Part shown: positions 8,528 to 17,275 of the stretch, piece by piece
How the letters are laid out: every line of letters begins with the position of its first letter
Position numbering within the stretch: position 1 is the stretch's first letter
Assembly (NCBI GenBank): GCA_003567315.1
Contig: PWZT01000030.1
Location: 1-32,405, forward strand
From: Paracoccaceae bacterium
GTDB taxonomy: Bacteria > Pseudomonadota > Alphaproteobacteria > Rhodobacterales > Rhodobacteraceae
Direction: 5' to 3'
DNA: 32,405 nt
The notes under the pieces: generated by a model
The model's input: the letters and a program-made list of their open reading frames with translations, nothing else
Told to the model about the DNA's origin: nothing
Database searches by the model: none
Position numbers and translations under genes: made by a program

Positions 8528-9132
8528 GCCCGCGCAGCAACGGCAGAAGAAGATCGCGCGCGCCTGCAATCGCCCCGAAAACCTTCGCCGCGGGGAAGAG
8601 TCGCCTCCGCCCCGACAGCGTCGTGCGGACTGGTCGGCGCAACCGCGCGCGGTTTTCTGCCAATGCAGTTGATCCTTCACGAATGCATGTTGTCTTCTGC
8701 GGCGTGCAGACAAGCACCGGATCGGACAGATGCATCCGCTAAATTCCTCCACATCATTGTATTATCTGCTATAATTACGATCAGGGAGTTGATCAGTGCC
8801 AGGCACAAGGACCCGCGAACCCATGGCCGCAAGTGGTGAGAGCGGGCAGGCTTGCGCTTCTTTGCAGATGTTGCCGACAACTCCGCCGCTCCGATCCCTC
8901 TGCCCCTCGCGCGTGCGCCGCGGGATCGCGGGGAAACATAGGGTAGGTTTTCGTTCCTGTTTCCAGACGGCTTTCGCGGGCGCGCCGGCGGAAGGTTGCG
9001 GGCGCAAATGCGCGTATCGCGCACCCTTCGACCCGGTGTCGCGATTGCAATCGGGGGCCGTGCAGACTAGCCATGGAGCTATCGCTGCAAGGCTGCGTGC
9101 GCGGGCGCATTGCAGCAGGCATTGGAGGTATC
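8528..9132. other. Intergenic region, 605 bp
   Basis: No convincing coding sequence is seen. The only AT-rich patch is 8741-8780, where a perfect TATAAT occurs on the + strand (8770-8775). No good -35 sequence lies 16-18 bases upstream, so a promoter there for the following methyltransferase is possible but weak. Open frames on both strands here are the usual by-product of high GC. Confidence 0.45.
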
Positions 9133-9783
9133 ATGGCCAAGCATTCGGAGGATGACGAACCGCTCCTCTCGCTGAAGCAGGGCACGACCGACACGCGGGT
9201 CGTACAGGAATATTATGACGATTGGGGGGAGGGCTATGATACCACGCTCGAGGCGTGGCACTATCGTGCGCCCGAGGACGCCGCCGATCTGCTATCCCCA
9301 TATCTGAGGGCGGGAATGCGCGTTCTGGATGTAGGCTGCGGCACCGGGCTGTTGGGCGCGGCGCTGTGCAAACGGGCAGACATCGCGCTGGACGGTATGG
9401 ATATCTCGCAGGCTTCGCTGGAGCAGGCGCAAAAGCGTGGCATCTATCGAAAGTTGCTCCAGCATGACTTGCAGCAGACGCCGCTGCCCGCGGAGGACGG
9501 CAGTTATGACATTGCCGCGACGGTTGGCGTGCTGACCTACATCGCCGAGGCCGAGACCCTGCTGCGCGATCTGTGCCGCAGTGTCCGCACCGGCGGTGTG
9601 ATCGCGTTTACCCAGCGCAGCGATCTCTGGGAAGAGCGCGGGTTCGAGTTGATGATCACGCGGATGGAGGCTGAATGTTTCTGGCAGCGTGAGACGGTCA
9701 GCGATCCGATGCCCTACTTGCCAGGCAATGAAGACTTCGCGGATGAGATCCGGGTCATCCACAGCCTTTGCCGCGTCACCTGA
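9133..9783 (+). CDS. Class I SAM-dependent methyltransferase
   Basis: The 216-residue protein has motif I VLDVGCGTG at 64-72, an acidic motif II region (LDGMDIS) and motif IV-like ATVGVLTYI. The opening segment VVQEYYDDWGEGYDTTLE is typical of the UbiE/METTL27-like small methyltransferases of Rhodobacterales. The substrate is unknown. The frame extends upstream to 9073, but ATG 9133 is preceded by TTGGAGG at a suitable distance and begins a hydrophilic N-terminus like those of relatives. The gene is monocistronic by position, with a stem-loop shortly after its stop. Confidence 0.8.
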   Translation: MAKHSEDDEPLLSLKQGTTDTRVVQEYYDDWGEGYDTTLEAWHYRAPEDAADLLSPYLRAGMRVLDVGCGTGLLGAALCKRADIALDGMDISQASLEQAQKRGIYRKLLQHDLQQTPLPAEDGSYDIAATVGVLTYIAEAETLLRDLCRSVRTGGVIAFTQRSDLWEERGFELMITRMEAECFWQRETVSDPMPYLPGNEDFADEIRVIHSLCRVT

Positions 9784-9824
9784 GCGACAGGTTGGCCCAT
9801 GCGCAGGCGTCCGGGCCCCGGTGG

Positions 9825-9847
9825 CTCTGTTGCGCACTGCAACAGGG
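9825..9847. terminator. Candidate stem-loop between convergent genes
   Basis: CTGTTGC (9827-9833) pairs with GCAACAG (9839-9845) around a 5-base loop, and two more outer pairs are possible. It lies 40 bases after the methyltransferase stop and about 210 bases beyond the end of the convergent peptide-transporter operon. No T-tract follows on either strand, so terminator activity is uncertain. Confidence 0.35.
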
Positions 9848-10056
9848 TCGGGCCGGCCCCCGGAGCGCCTGGCGATCAAATTGACGCGTTGCGGCGTCGC
9901 CGAGGGGGCAGGCGGCGAAGTGTCGGGCGTGCATGCGCCCGGTCCTGCCGACAGGCGCGCCTGACCGCGCGCTGCCTTCCGCGCGCGTATTTCGAGCAAG
10001 ATGAAGCCAGGGCACGCAGGCTCGTCGCGGCGGGCGCAGGCTGATCGGGAGAGGGT

Positions 10057-11058
10057 CTAGACGGCCGCCTTCACAGGCTGGCCCGTGAGCAGGTGGCAGG
10101 CCGCTGTCCCGGAGTCTGTCTCCCGCGGATCCGGGATGGTCCGGCGGCAGACATCCATCACATGCGGGCAGCGCGGGTGGAACGCGCACCCCGGTGGCGG
10201 GTTGATGGGGTTGGGGATCTCGCCCTCGACCGGCACCCGCCTGCGCCCCGAAAGCGCCAGATCGGGCACGGCATCGAGCAGCATGCGCGTATAGGGGTGC
10301 TGCGGGTCCAGAAACAGTTTCTTGGCCTCGGCCACTTCCACAAGACGCCCGAGATAAAGAACGCCGATGCGGTTCGACATATGCCGCACCACGCTCAGAT
10401 CATGGCTGATGAGCAGATAGGTCAGGCCGAATTCGTCCTGCAGGTCACGCATCAGATTGAGGATCTGCGCCTGCACCGACACATCGAGCGCCGAGGTGGG
10501 CTCGTCGCAGACGATGAATTCGGGCCTGGACGAGAGCGCCCGGGCAATCGCGATTCGCTGGCGCTGACCGCCTGAAAACTCATGCGGGAATTTCTCGGCA
10601 TCGCTGGCCGACAGCCCCACCAGATCGAGAAGCCGCCCCACCTCGCGCCCGATCGCAGCCCCGCGCATCAGCCCGAAGGTGCGGATCGGCTCGGCGATGA
10701 TATCGCCCACGCGCCAGCGCGGGTTGAGACTGGCAAACGGGTCCTGAAAGATCATCTGGAAGCGGCGTCGCAGCGCGCGCATCGCGGCCCCCGAGGCGAA
10801 ATCCATCACCTTGCCATCGAAGCGAATCTCGCCCTCGGAGGGCTCCAACAGCCCCACGATCATCTTGGCGATGGTGGATTTGCCCGAGCCGGATTCGCCC
10901 ACCAGCGCGAAGGTCTCGCCCTTGCGGATCTCGAAATCCACATCGGCGGCGGCGGTCAGGAATTGCCGCTCCTCGCGCTCGAACACGCGGTTGAGAAAGG
11001 GCTTGGACACATCGAAGCGCCGTGTCAGCCCTTCGACCGAAAGCAGCACATCAGACAT
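10057..11058 (-). CDS. Dipeptide/oligopeptide ABC transporter ATP-binding protein (DppF/OppF type)
   Basis: The protein has 333 residues. Walker A is GESGSGKST (about 54-62), the signature is FSGGQRQRIAIARAL (about 161), Walker B is FIVCDEP (about 181-187) and the usual switch His is in LLISHDLS. The C-terminal oligo_HPY extension is visible as NPINPPPGCAFHPRCPH followed by a Cys, which identifies the peptide/nickel subfamily. It is the last gene of a five-gene leftward operon; its ATG overlaps the stop of the preceding ATPase by 8 bases. The frame could start one codon earlier at a TTG, but ATG is preferred. Confidence 0.92.
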   Translation of the reverse strand: MSDVLLSVEGLTRRFDVSKPFLNRVFEREERQFLTAAADVDFEIRKGETFALVGESGSGKSTIAKMIVGLLEPSEGEIRFDGKVMDFASGAAMRALRRRFQMIFQDPFASLNPRWRVGDIIAEPIRTFGLMRGAAIGREVGRLLDLVGLSASDAEKFPHEFSGGQRQRIAIARALSSRPEFIVCDEPTSALDVSVQAQILNLMRDLQDEFGLTYLLISHDLSVVRHMSNRIGVLYLGRLVEVAEAKKLFLDPQHPYTRMLLDAVPDLALSGRRRVPVEGEIPNPINPPPGCAFHPRCPHVMDVCRRTIPDPRETDSGTAACHLLTGQPVKAAV

Positions 11059-12040
11059 CAAACGCCTCTTTCATGGGTTCGTAAAGCCAGCAGGCGACAT
11101 GCCGCTTGCCCCCGCGCGCGATCAGTTCGGGGCGTTCGACCAGGCAGCGGTTGAACACCTCCTTGCAGCGCGGATTGAACGCACAGCCTTGCGGGATCGC
11201 GTTCAGCCGCGGCATCGCGCCGGGGATTTGCGTCAGCCGGTCGGCGGTCTGCGTGAGCGTCGGGATCGAGCCCATCAGCCCGACCGTGTAGGGGTGCTCG
11301 GCGGCCTGGATGACATCGCGCACAGGCCCGATCTCGGCCATTCGCCCGGCATAGAGCACCGCCACGCGATCGGCGGTCTCGGCGATCACGCCCATATCAT
11401 GCGTGATCAGCATGACCGAGGCGCCGCGCTCGGCGCAGATTTCCTTGAGCACGTCGATGATCTGCGCCTGCACGGAGACATCAAGCGCGGTGGTCGGCTC
11501 ATCCGCGATCACAAGCTCCGGCTCTGCGGCCAGTGCCAGCGCGATCACCACGCGCTGGCGCATGCCGCCCGAGAAATGATGCGGGTAATCATCAATGCGG
11601 CGCGCGGCTGCCGGGATGCCCACACGATCGAGCAGCCCCACAGCGCGCTTGCGGGCTTCCTTTTCCGAGACATCGACATGGGTGCGGATCGTCTCGATCA
11701 GTTGCTGCGCGACTGTGTAGAGCGGGTTGAGGCTGGTCAGCGGATCCTGAAACACCATCCCGATCCGCCGCCCGCGCACGCGGCGCATTTTCTCGGGCGG
11801 CAGATTGTCGATGCGCTCGCCGCGCAGCCAGATCTCGCCGCCAGCGATGCGCCCCGGCGGCTCCAGCAGCCCGATGATGGCGGCCCCGGTCAGCGATTTG
11901 CCCGCCCCGGATTCGCCCACCATGCCCAGAACCTCGCCCTCCGCGATGTCGAAGGACACATGATCGAGCGCGCGCAGCGTGCCGCGGCGGGTGGGAAACT
12001 CCACGACCAGATCGCGGACGGACAGGAGGGGTGTGGCCAT
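11051..12040 (-). CDS. Dipeptide/oligopeptide ABC transporter ATP-binding protein (DppD/OppD type)
   Basis: The 329-residue ATPase has Walker A GESGAGKS at 42-49, signature FSGGMRQRVVIALAL at about 156-170 and Walker B LVIADEP at 176-182. The C-terminal peptide-transporter extension GCAFNPRCKEVFNRC is present. It pairs with the DppF-type subunit to form the heterodimeric motor. The frame is open far upstream, but the ATG at 12040 is chosen because AGGAGGGG precedes it and because it starts directly at the conserved LSVRDLVVEF strand. The start overlaps the last base of the permease stop (TGATG), so the genes are coupled. Confidence 0.92.
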   Translation of the reverse strand: MATPLLSVRDLVVEFPTRRGTLRALDHVSFDIAEGEVLGMVGESGAGKSLTGAAIIGLLEPPGRIAGGEIWLRGERIDNLPPEKMRRVRGRRIGMVFQDPLTSLNPLYTVAQQLIETIRTHVDVSEKEARKRAVGLLDRVGIPAAARRIDDYPHHFSGGMRQRVVIALALAAEPELVIADEPTTALDVSVQAQIIDVLKEICAERGASVMLITHDMGVIAETADRVAVLYAGRMAEIGPVRDVIQAAEHPYTVGLMGSIPTLTQTADRLTQIPGAMPRLNAIPQGCAFNPRCKEVFNRCLVERPELIARGGKRHVACWLYEPMKEAFDV

Positions 12041-12981
12041 CAGCGCAACCTCGGGTTCAGGGCGTCGCGCAGCCAGTCGCCCAGCAGGTTGACCGAGAGC
12101 GCCAGCGCCAGCAGTGTGATCGCGGGGAAAAGCAGGATCCACCACTCGCCAGAGAAGAGGAAGCCCTGCCCGATGCGGATGAGCGTCCCGAGGCTGGGCT
12201 GCGTGGGCGGCACACCGACACCGAGGAAGGACAGCGTGGCCTCGGCAATGATGGCAAGCGCAAGCCCGATGGTCGCGATCACCAGAACCGGGCCCATCAC
12301 GTTGGGCAGGATATGGCGGATCAGGATCTTCACCGGATGCGCGCCGATCACGCGGGCGGCCTGCACATATTCCTTGGATTTCTCGACCATCGTGGCCCCG
12401 CGCACGACGCGCGCATATTGCACCCAGTCCGACAGGCCGATCGCCACGATCAGAACCCAGATCGCCATCGCCTCGCGGTAAGCAGGCGGAATGAAGCCGC
12501 GCGCAACGCCGAAGATCAGCAGCGCAAGCAGGATCGAGGGGAAGGTCAGTTGCACATCGGCGACGCGCATCAGGACACTGTCCACCCAGCCGCCGCGATA
12601 GCCCGCGATCAGCCCCAGCGTGATGCCCAGCACCATCGCGAACAGCACCGCCATGAAGCCCACGAAAAGCGAGATGCGCGCGCCATAGAGGATGGTCGAG
12701 AACACATCGCGGCCCTGATTGTCGGTGCCCAGCCAATAGACATTGCCGGTGAACTGGTTGGGCTCCATCGGTGGGGTGAAGCCGTCCATCAGGTTCAGTG
12801 AAGCCGGGTTGAACGGGTCATGCGGCGCGAGCCAGGGCGCGAAAATGGCCGCGAAAATGATGATCAGCGATGTCAGCGCTGCGAATATCGCGAGCGGCGA
12901 GTGCCGAAACGACCACGCGATATCGCTGTCCCAGGCGCGGGCAAATGCGTTCGGATCGGGTTTCGGGGTGATGTCTGACAT
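12040..12981 (-). CDS. Dipeptide/oligopeptide ABC transporter permease (DppC type)
   Basis: The protein has 313 residues from the ATG at 12981. The N-terminal cytoplasmic part is followed by a first helix and the DppC-typical periplasmic segment FAPWLAPHDPFNPA with WLGTDNQGRDVFSTILYGAR. Five more helices follow, with the EAA coupling loop recognisable in EYVQAARVIGAHPVKILIRH. A GGGGGAAA just upstream of this ATG supports it over the longer frame (to 13062), which would run into the preceding permease gene. Its partner DppB-type gene ends 10 bases upstream. Confidence 0.92.
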   Translation of the reverse strand: MSDITPKPDPNAFARAWDSDIAWSFRHSPLAIFAALTSLIIIFAAIFAPWLAPHDPFNPASLNLMDGFTPPMEPNQFTGNVYWLGTDNQGRDVFSTILYGARISLFVGFMAVLFAMVLGITLGLIAGYRGGWVDSVLMRVADVQLTFPSILLALLIFGVARGFIPPAYREAMAIWVLIVAIGLSDWVQYARVVRGATMVEKSKEYVQAARVIGAHPVKILIRHILPNVMGPVLVIATIGLALAIIAEATLSFLGVGVPPTQPSLGTLIRIGQGFLFSGEWWILLFPAITLLALALSVNLLGDWLRDALNPRLR

Positions 12982-12991
12982 GATTTCCCCC

Positions 12992-13978
12992 TTAATGCCG
13001 GGCATTCGCGCGATCGACGCGCAGGCGTGGATCGACGGCGTAATACAGCAGATCCACGACAAGGTTGATGATAACGAAAACCAGCGCGATCAGCATCAGA
13101 TAGGCGGCCATGACCGGCACATCGACGAAGCGGACCGAACTGATGAAGAGCGCGCCCACGCCGGGCCATTGGAACACGGTTTCGGTGATGATCGAGAATG
13201 CGATGATCGAGCCCATCTGCAGGCCCGTGATGGTGATGACCGGCACCAGCGTGTTCTTCAGCGCATGGCCGAAATTCACTGCCCGGTTGGACAAGCCTCG
13301 CGCCCTTGCGAATTTGATGTAATCCGCGCGCAGCACTTCCAGCATCTCGGCGCGCACAAGCCGCATGATCAGCGTCATCTGATAGAGCCCCAGCGTGATC
13401 GCCGGCAGAATGAGCGAGGCACGGCCCGACTCGGTCAGCAACCCCGTGCGCCACCAGTTGCCGATATAGACAGTGTCCCCGCGCCCGAACGAGGGCAGCC
13501 ACTGCAACTCCACGGCGAAGACCCAGATCAGCAACACGCCGATCAGGAAAGTGGGCAGCGACACGCCAATGAGCGAGACGGTCATGATCGTGCCCGAGAG
13601 CCATTTGCCGCGTCGGAGCGCTGTGTAGACGCCAAGGCTTACGCCGAAGATGAAGGCCAGGATGCCCGAGACCAGCGCAAGCTCCAGCGTGGCGGGCAGG
13701 CGCGAGACGATGAGCTCCATCACTGGCTGTTGCAGGCGGTAGGAAATCCCGAAATCGCCCGTCACGGCGCGGCCGATAAAATTCCAGAACTGCACGAGGA
13801 AAGGATCATTCAGCCCCAGCGCCTGGCGTATCTCGGCACGTTCGGCCAGCGTGGTCTCCTGCCCCACCATCGAGGCAATGGGGTCGCCCACGAAACGAAA
13901 CAGCGCAAAGGCCACGAGCGCCACGGTCAGCATCACGATAACCGATTGCACCAGACGGCGCAGGATGAAGGCAATCAT
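12992..13978 (-). CDS. Dipeptide/oligopeptide ABC transporter permease (DppB type)
   Basis: The 328-residue protein opens with MIAFILRRLVQSVIVMLTV, the standard DppB/OppB first helix. It then has the periplasmic region with LNDPFLVQFWNFIGRAVTGD, RLPATLELAL, and the EAA loop DYIKFARARGLSNRAV, ending with PGVGALF and a last helix. Six membrane segments are expected. It is the second gene of the operon, separated from the binding-protein gene by a 100-bp gap that contains a strong stem-loop. Confidence 0.92.
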   Translation of the reverse strand: MIAFILRRLVQSVIVMLTVALVAFALFRFVGDPIASMVGQETTLAERAEIRQALGLNDPFLVQFWNFIGRAVTGDFGISYRLQQPVMELIVSRLPATLELALVSGILAFIFGVSLGVYTALRRGKWLSGTIMTVSLIGVSLPTFLIGVLLIWVFAVELQWLPSFGRGDTVYIGNWWRTGLLTESGRASLILPAITLGLYQMTLIMRLVRAEMLEVLRADYIKFARARGLSNRAVNFGHALKNTLVPVITITGLQMGSIIAFSIITETVFQWPGVGALFISSVRFVDVPVMAAYLMLIALVFVIINLVVDLLYYAVDPRLRVDRANARH

Positions 13979-14033
13979 AACGGATCTCGCATCACAGGGC
14001 GTTAAAGGTCAGCAATGCTGCCCGAAAGGCAGC

Positions 14034-14061
14034 GGTCCGCGCGGGCTATCCCGCGCGGGCC
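14034..14061 (-). terminator. Stem-loop after the peptide-binding protein gene
   Basis: A nine-pair perfect stem, CCGCGCGGG (14037-14045) with CCCGCGCGG (14050-14058) and loop CTAT, can be extended by two outer G-C pairs past one mismatch. It lies 18 bases beyond the stop of the binding-protein gene in the direction of transcription and has no T-tract. Such structures commonly stabilise the upstream message and reduce read-through, giving an excess of binding protein over permease. Confidence 0.6.
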
Positions 14062-14078
14062 AAAGCGTCAAGCCTTGA

Positions 14079-15677
14079 TTAGTCGAAGGTGACCGTGGTC
14101 ATGCGCGGCTGGTTCTCGGGGTGGACATCGAGATTGATCCCGTCGCGCATCGCATAGGCGAGCACCTGATTGTGGACGTTCAGGAAAATGCGCTCCTCCA
14201 TCACCTCGTCCCAGATCTCGGCGATCAGCGCGTCGCGCTCTTCCAGATCGGTCATCGTGGCCAGCGCCTCTATCTTCGCGTCAAGCTCGGGGTTCGAGTA
14301 GCGCGAACCGTTGAACGAGCCATAGCTGCCCTCGCGCGTATGGACGAGGAAGTCGAACACATACTGGCTGTCAAAGGTCGGAACCCCCCAGCCCAGCAGG
14401 TAGAAATCGGTCTCCCAGTTCTCGATCAGCGGGAAATGCAGCGAGCGGGTCTGCGCGTTCAGATCGACGCGGATGCCGATCTGCGCCATCATGCCCACAA
14501 GCGACTGACAGATAGCTTCGTCGTTCAGATAGCGGTCATTCGGGCAATCAAGCTGCACCGAGAAGCCCGCGCCATAACCGGCCTCGTCCATCAATTCGCG
14601 CGCACGTTCCAGATCCGGGTCGGAGAAGGCGTGCATTTCTTCGGTCCAGCCATTGACGAAGGGCGGCAAGGGCGCCGCAGAGGGCTGGCTCTCGCCGCGC
14701 ATCACGACCTGCCGGATCGCATTGCGATCGATCGCGAGCGACATCGCCTCGCGCACCAGAGGATCCGCGAAGGGATTGCCCTCGGCATCCGATGACGCCA
14801 GCGAGTCCGAGGTCATGTCATAGCTGAAGAAGATATTGCGGTTCTCCGGCCCGCGCACCACGCGAACGCCGTCGGTCTGCTCCAGCCGGGCGATGTCCTG
14901 CACCGGAACATCCTGCACGATATCGACCTCACCCGAGAGCAGGGCAGCGACACGCGTCGCGGCCTCGGAGATGGGGGTGTAGATGATTTCGCTCACTGCA
15001 GGCGCATCGTCCCAATGATCCTCGAACACCTGCAGCACGGTGCGCACCTCGGGGTCACGCTCGACCAGCCGGTAGGGGCCAGTGCCGTTGGTGTTGCGCA
15101 CCGAATAGGCTTCTTCACCGGCGGCGAAATCGGGCGCGGTCTCGACTCCGTTTTCCTCGGCCCAGGCCTGCGACATGATGAAGGTATTCGTCAGGTTCTG
15201 CACATAGAGCGGCGCAGGGCCGGACATGCGCACATGCACGGTGGTGTCATCGACCGCTGTTACCTCCTCGACCGCAGCGTGCAGCGCGGCCATGCCCGAG
15301 GGCGTGGTGCGGGCGCGGTTGATCGAGAAGACCACGTCATCGACCGTCATCTCGCTGCCATCGTGGAACATCACCCCTTCGCGGATGGTGAAGACCCAGA
15401 CATCCTCATCCTCCTCGCTGATGCCCCATTCGGTGGCCAGACGCGGGGTCAATTCACCGTCATCGTCGCGGCCGACGAGCGTCTCGTAAATGTGATGGTT
15501 CAGCGTGTGGGTCGGGCCCTCGTTCTGGCTGTGCGGGTCGAGCGTGAGCGCATCCCCGACGCGCGCCCAGCGCAGCGTTTCTGCCGAGGCCGCGACCGCC
15601 GACAACGCCAAGGCGGATACGGCAAGCCCGGTGACAAGCCGCCCTCTCGAGTGGCGCAGTATCGAGTTCATAAGCAT
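14079..15677 (-). CDS. Peptide-type ABC transporter substrate-binding protein (family 5, DppA-like)
   Basis: The 532-residue periplasmic protein captures dipeptides or oligopeptides for the four downstream subunits. A signal peptide covers about residues 1-33, ending AVAASAE. Family-5 features follow: RWARVGDALTLDPHSQNEGPT, LVGRDDDGELTPRLATEW, FTIREGVMFHDGSEMT and AMSLAIDRNAIRQVV. The ATG at 15677 is preceded by GGGAG with a 6-base spacer; a second ATG six bases on is possible, and the frame's upstream extension to 15719 lacks support. The cargo is inferred; the adjacent gamma-glutamyltransferase suggests that Cys-Gly or gamma-glutamyl peptides are worth considering. Confidence 0.9.
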   Translation of the reverse strand: MLMNSILRHSRGRLVTGLAVSALALSAVAASAETLRWARVGDALTLDPHSQNEGPTHTLNHHIYETLVGRDDDGELTPRLATEWGISEEDEDVWVFTIREGVMFHDGSEMTVDDVVFSINRARTTPSGMAALHAAVEEVTAVDDTTVHVRMSGPAPLYVQNLTNTFIMSQAWAEENGVETAPDFAAGEEAYSVRNTNGTGPYRLVERDPEVRTVLQVFEDHWDDAPAVSEIIYTPISEAATRVAALLSGEVDIVQDVPVQDIARLEQTDGVRVVRGPENRNIFFSYDMTSDSLASSDAEGNPFADPLVREAMSLAIDRNAIRQVVMRGESQPSAAPLPPFVNGWTEEMHAFSDPDLERARELMDEAGYGAGFSVQLDCPNDRYLNDEAICQSLVGMMAQIGIRVDLNAQTRSLHFPLIENWETDFYLLGWGVPTFDSQYVFDFLVHTREGSYGSFNGSRYSNPELDAKIEALATMTDLEERDALIAEIWDEVMEERIFLNVHNQVLAYAMRDGINLDVHPENQPRMTTVTFD

Positions 15678-16531
15678 GAAGATCTCCCTGATCGTTTTTT
15701 CCCAATCTGCATGTCTCATCCGAGACCGCAGTGGCAGTGCAAGTGTTCCGAAGTTTGGCCTGACAAGTCAAGCGTGCGTACCGACTCGCGACGCATGCGA
15801 CGTGCGGCTGGTTTCGATGCGGAAAGCCCGCTTCGGGGTCAGCGGTGGTGCGCTGTGTCAGCAGGAAGGCCGATCTCCCGCGCGAGACGTGATGAGCGTG
15901 GCGAGAGAAGGGGCGGCCTGCCTTGGCGCTTCGGCTGAGCGTGGCGAAATGCTTGCCTATGGCGCGCTTTACGGCGCGAGCACCTCCGGCATGGGGGCCT
16001 TTGGAAATGTCGACCAGGCGTTGACCAGAATAGGAACGCGCCATATAAAAGCGGAACGCTCGGGATTTTAGCCGTTGATATATTTATGATTTTGGCTGCA
16101 AGCGCTACGGCGTGGCCGTGATCGGAGAGGCTTGACGGCTGTGTGAAGCGCCATGGCGTGAGGCCTTCGATACCGCTTTGCGAGCGGCTGTTGAGAGTGG
16201 CGCGCAGGGTAGCGTCGATATGGTCGGGGGGGTTCACATCGGACATCTTGCAGGATGCGGAGGATCAGGAAACGGGCCAATGGACCGCTTCCCGAAGAGC
16301 CCCCCCTGCGCATCCATCGACCGGCGAACTGAAACCGTGTTTGTCGGCTCGTGCCGTGCTCGCAGGCGCGCGACCGCAAGAAATCAAGAAAATTTGCAAA
16401 CACCAGGTGTGATTGCGCGCGCTGCGGCCGCCGTGACTTGCCCGGTCCATATCGCCTCGTTCGACATCATCGCGCTCCATGACTTCACTCGGTGCCCCGC
16501 CATGCACACTGGCAAAAGACATGCGCACGCA
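15678..16531. other. Long intergenic region, 854 bp
   Basis: This stretch separates the peptide operon from the FkbM gene and must contain the operon promoter. TTGACT occurs on the minus strand (15771-15766), but no clear -10 follows at the usual distance. A local AT-rich patch is at 16075-16100. Several open frames of 60-190 codons exist in both directions, yet none has recognisable domains, sensible hydrophobic pattern or a good ribosome site, so I call no gene here. A decayed gene cannot be excluded. Confidence 0.4.
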
Positions 16532-17275
16532 TCAGCGCCTGCGCGCGTAGATATCACCAGAATTCGCACTGTCGGGGAGCGCGTCGACGACGGCGATCGT
16601 GTCGCGCGCGGACAACCAGGGCCGATGGCGCAATGTTTGCGTCTCACCAATGCTGAGGTTGAAGTCGTACGGCCCCAGTTCGTCCAGATACTGGATACAG
16701 GCAAACGCCGCCGCGCGCTGGATCACTGTGAACTCGAATGACAGCAACGGCAATGCGTGGCTCAGTCCCTGCAGGACGGCCAGCTCAAAACCCTCGACAT
16801 CAATCTTGACGAAATCGGGTTCGCCGAATTCCGCGATCAGCGCGTCGAGCGTGGTGACCGGAACCTCGATCTGTCCCTCCCAGACCTGTCCTTGCCAACC
16901 CGGTGCATTCCGTGCAGCAGCGATGAAGTCGGGCGCGAGGGTGGCGACGGTGGGGTTTTTCGGGTTGAGATGCAGCGTCCCCGTGCTGACCTGTCGCCCG
17001 ACTGCATGCGGGCGCAAGGTCGCACGCGGGTTGCGCCCGTGGATGAGGCGCAGGGCGCGAAACAGACGCGGTTGCGGTTCCAGCGCGACCACCGATGCGC
17101 CCAGCCGCAGGAAGCTCGCGGTACGGTCCCCGACATGCGCGCCAATATCGAAGGCCAGCGCGCCCGGTCTGAGCAAGCGCGCATGCAGGCGATCCATGCG
17201 GGCGGTGCGCGCGGGGTCGCGGTAATAAGTCGCGAGCGAGCGTCCGATGGGCCTGGTCGCGCCGCTATTCCCCAA
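16532..17275 (-). CDS. FkbM-family SAM-dependent methyltransferase
   Basis: The enzyme methylates an unknown substrate, typically a sugar hydroxyl in this family. Visible motifs are the SAM site AFDIGAHVGDRTASFLRLGA, VVALEPQP (motif II acidic residue) and FVKIDVEGFELAVLQGL, with a C-terminal SANSGDIYAR. The frame reaches upstream to 17377 inside the gamma-glutamyltransferase gene. I favour the TTG at 17275, which overlaps that gene by 11 bases, has AGGGG about 7 bases upstream, and gives 247 residues aligning end to end with the paralogue at 25.5 kb. An ATG at 17197 would remove the first 26 residues. It is the downstream partner of the transferase gene in one transcription unit. Confidence 0.82.
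   Translation of the reverse strand: MGNSGATRPIGRSLATYYRDPARTARMDRLHARLLRPGALAFDIGAHVGDRTASFLRLGASVVALEPQPRLFRALRLIHGRNPRATLRPHAVGRQVSTGTLHLNPKNPTVATLAPDFIAAARNAPGWQGQVWEGQIEVPVTTLDALIAEFGEPDFVKIDVEGFELAVLQGLSHALPLLSFEFTVIQRAAAFACIQYLDELGPYDFNLSIGETQTLRHRPWLSARDTIAVVDALPDSANSGDIYARRR

Noticed and set aside
7199-8752. 517-codon minus frame across the intergenic region and the MAPEG gene
   Set aside because: It overlaps two recognised genes and has no family resemblance.
8757-8775. TATAAT with nearby TTGTAT as a promoter
   Set aside because: Spacing between the two hexamers is 7 bases, far from the 16-18 needed.
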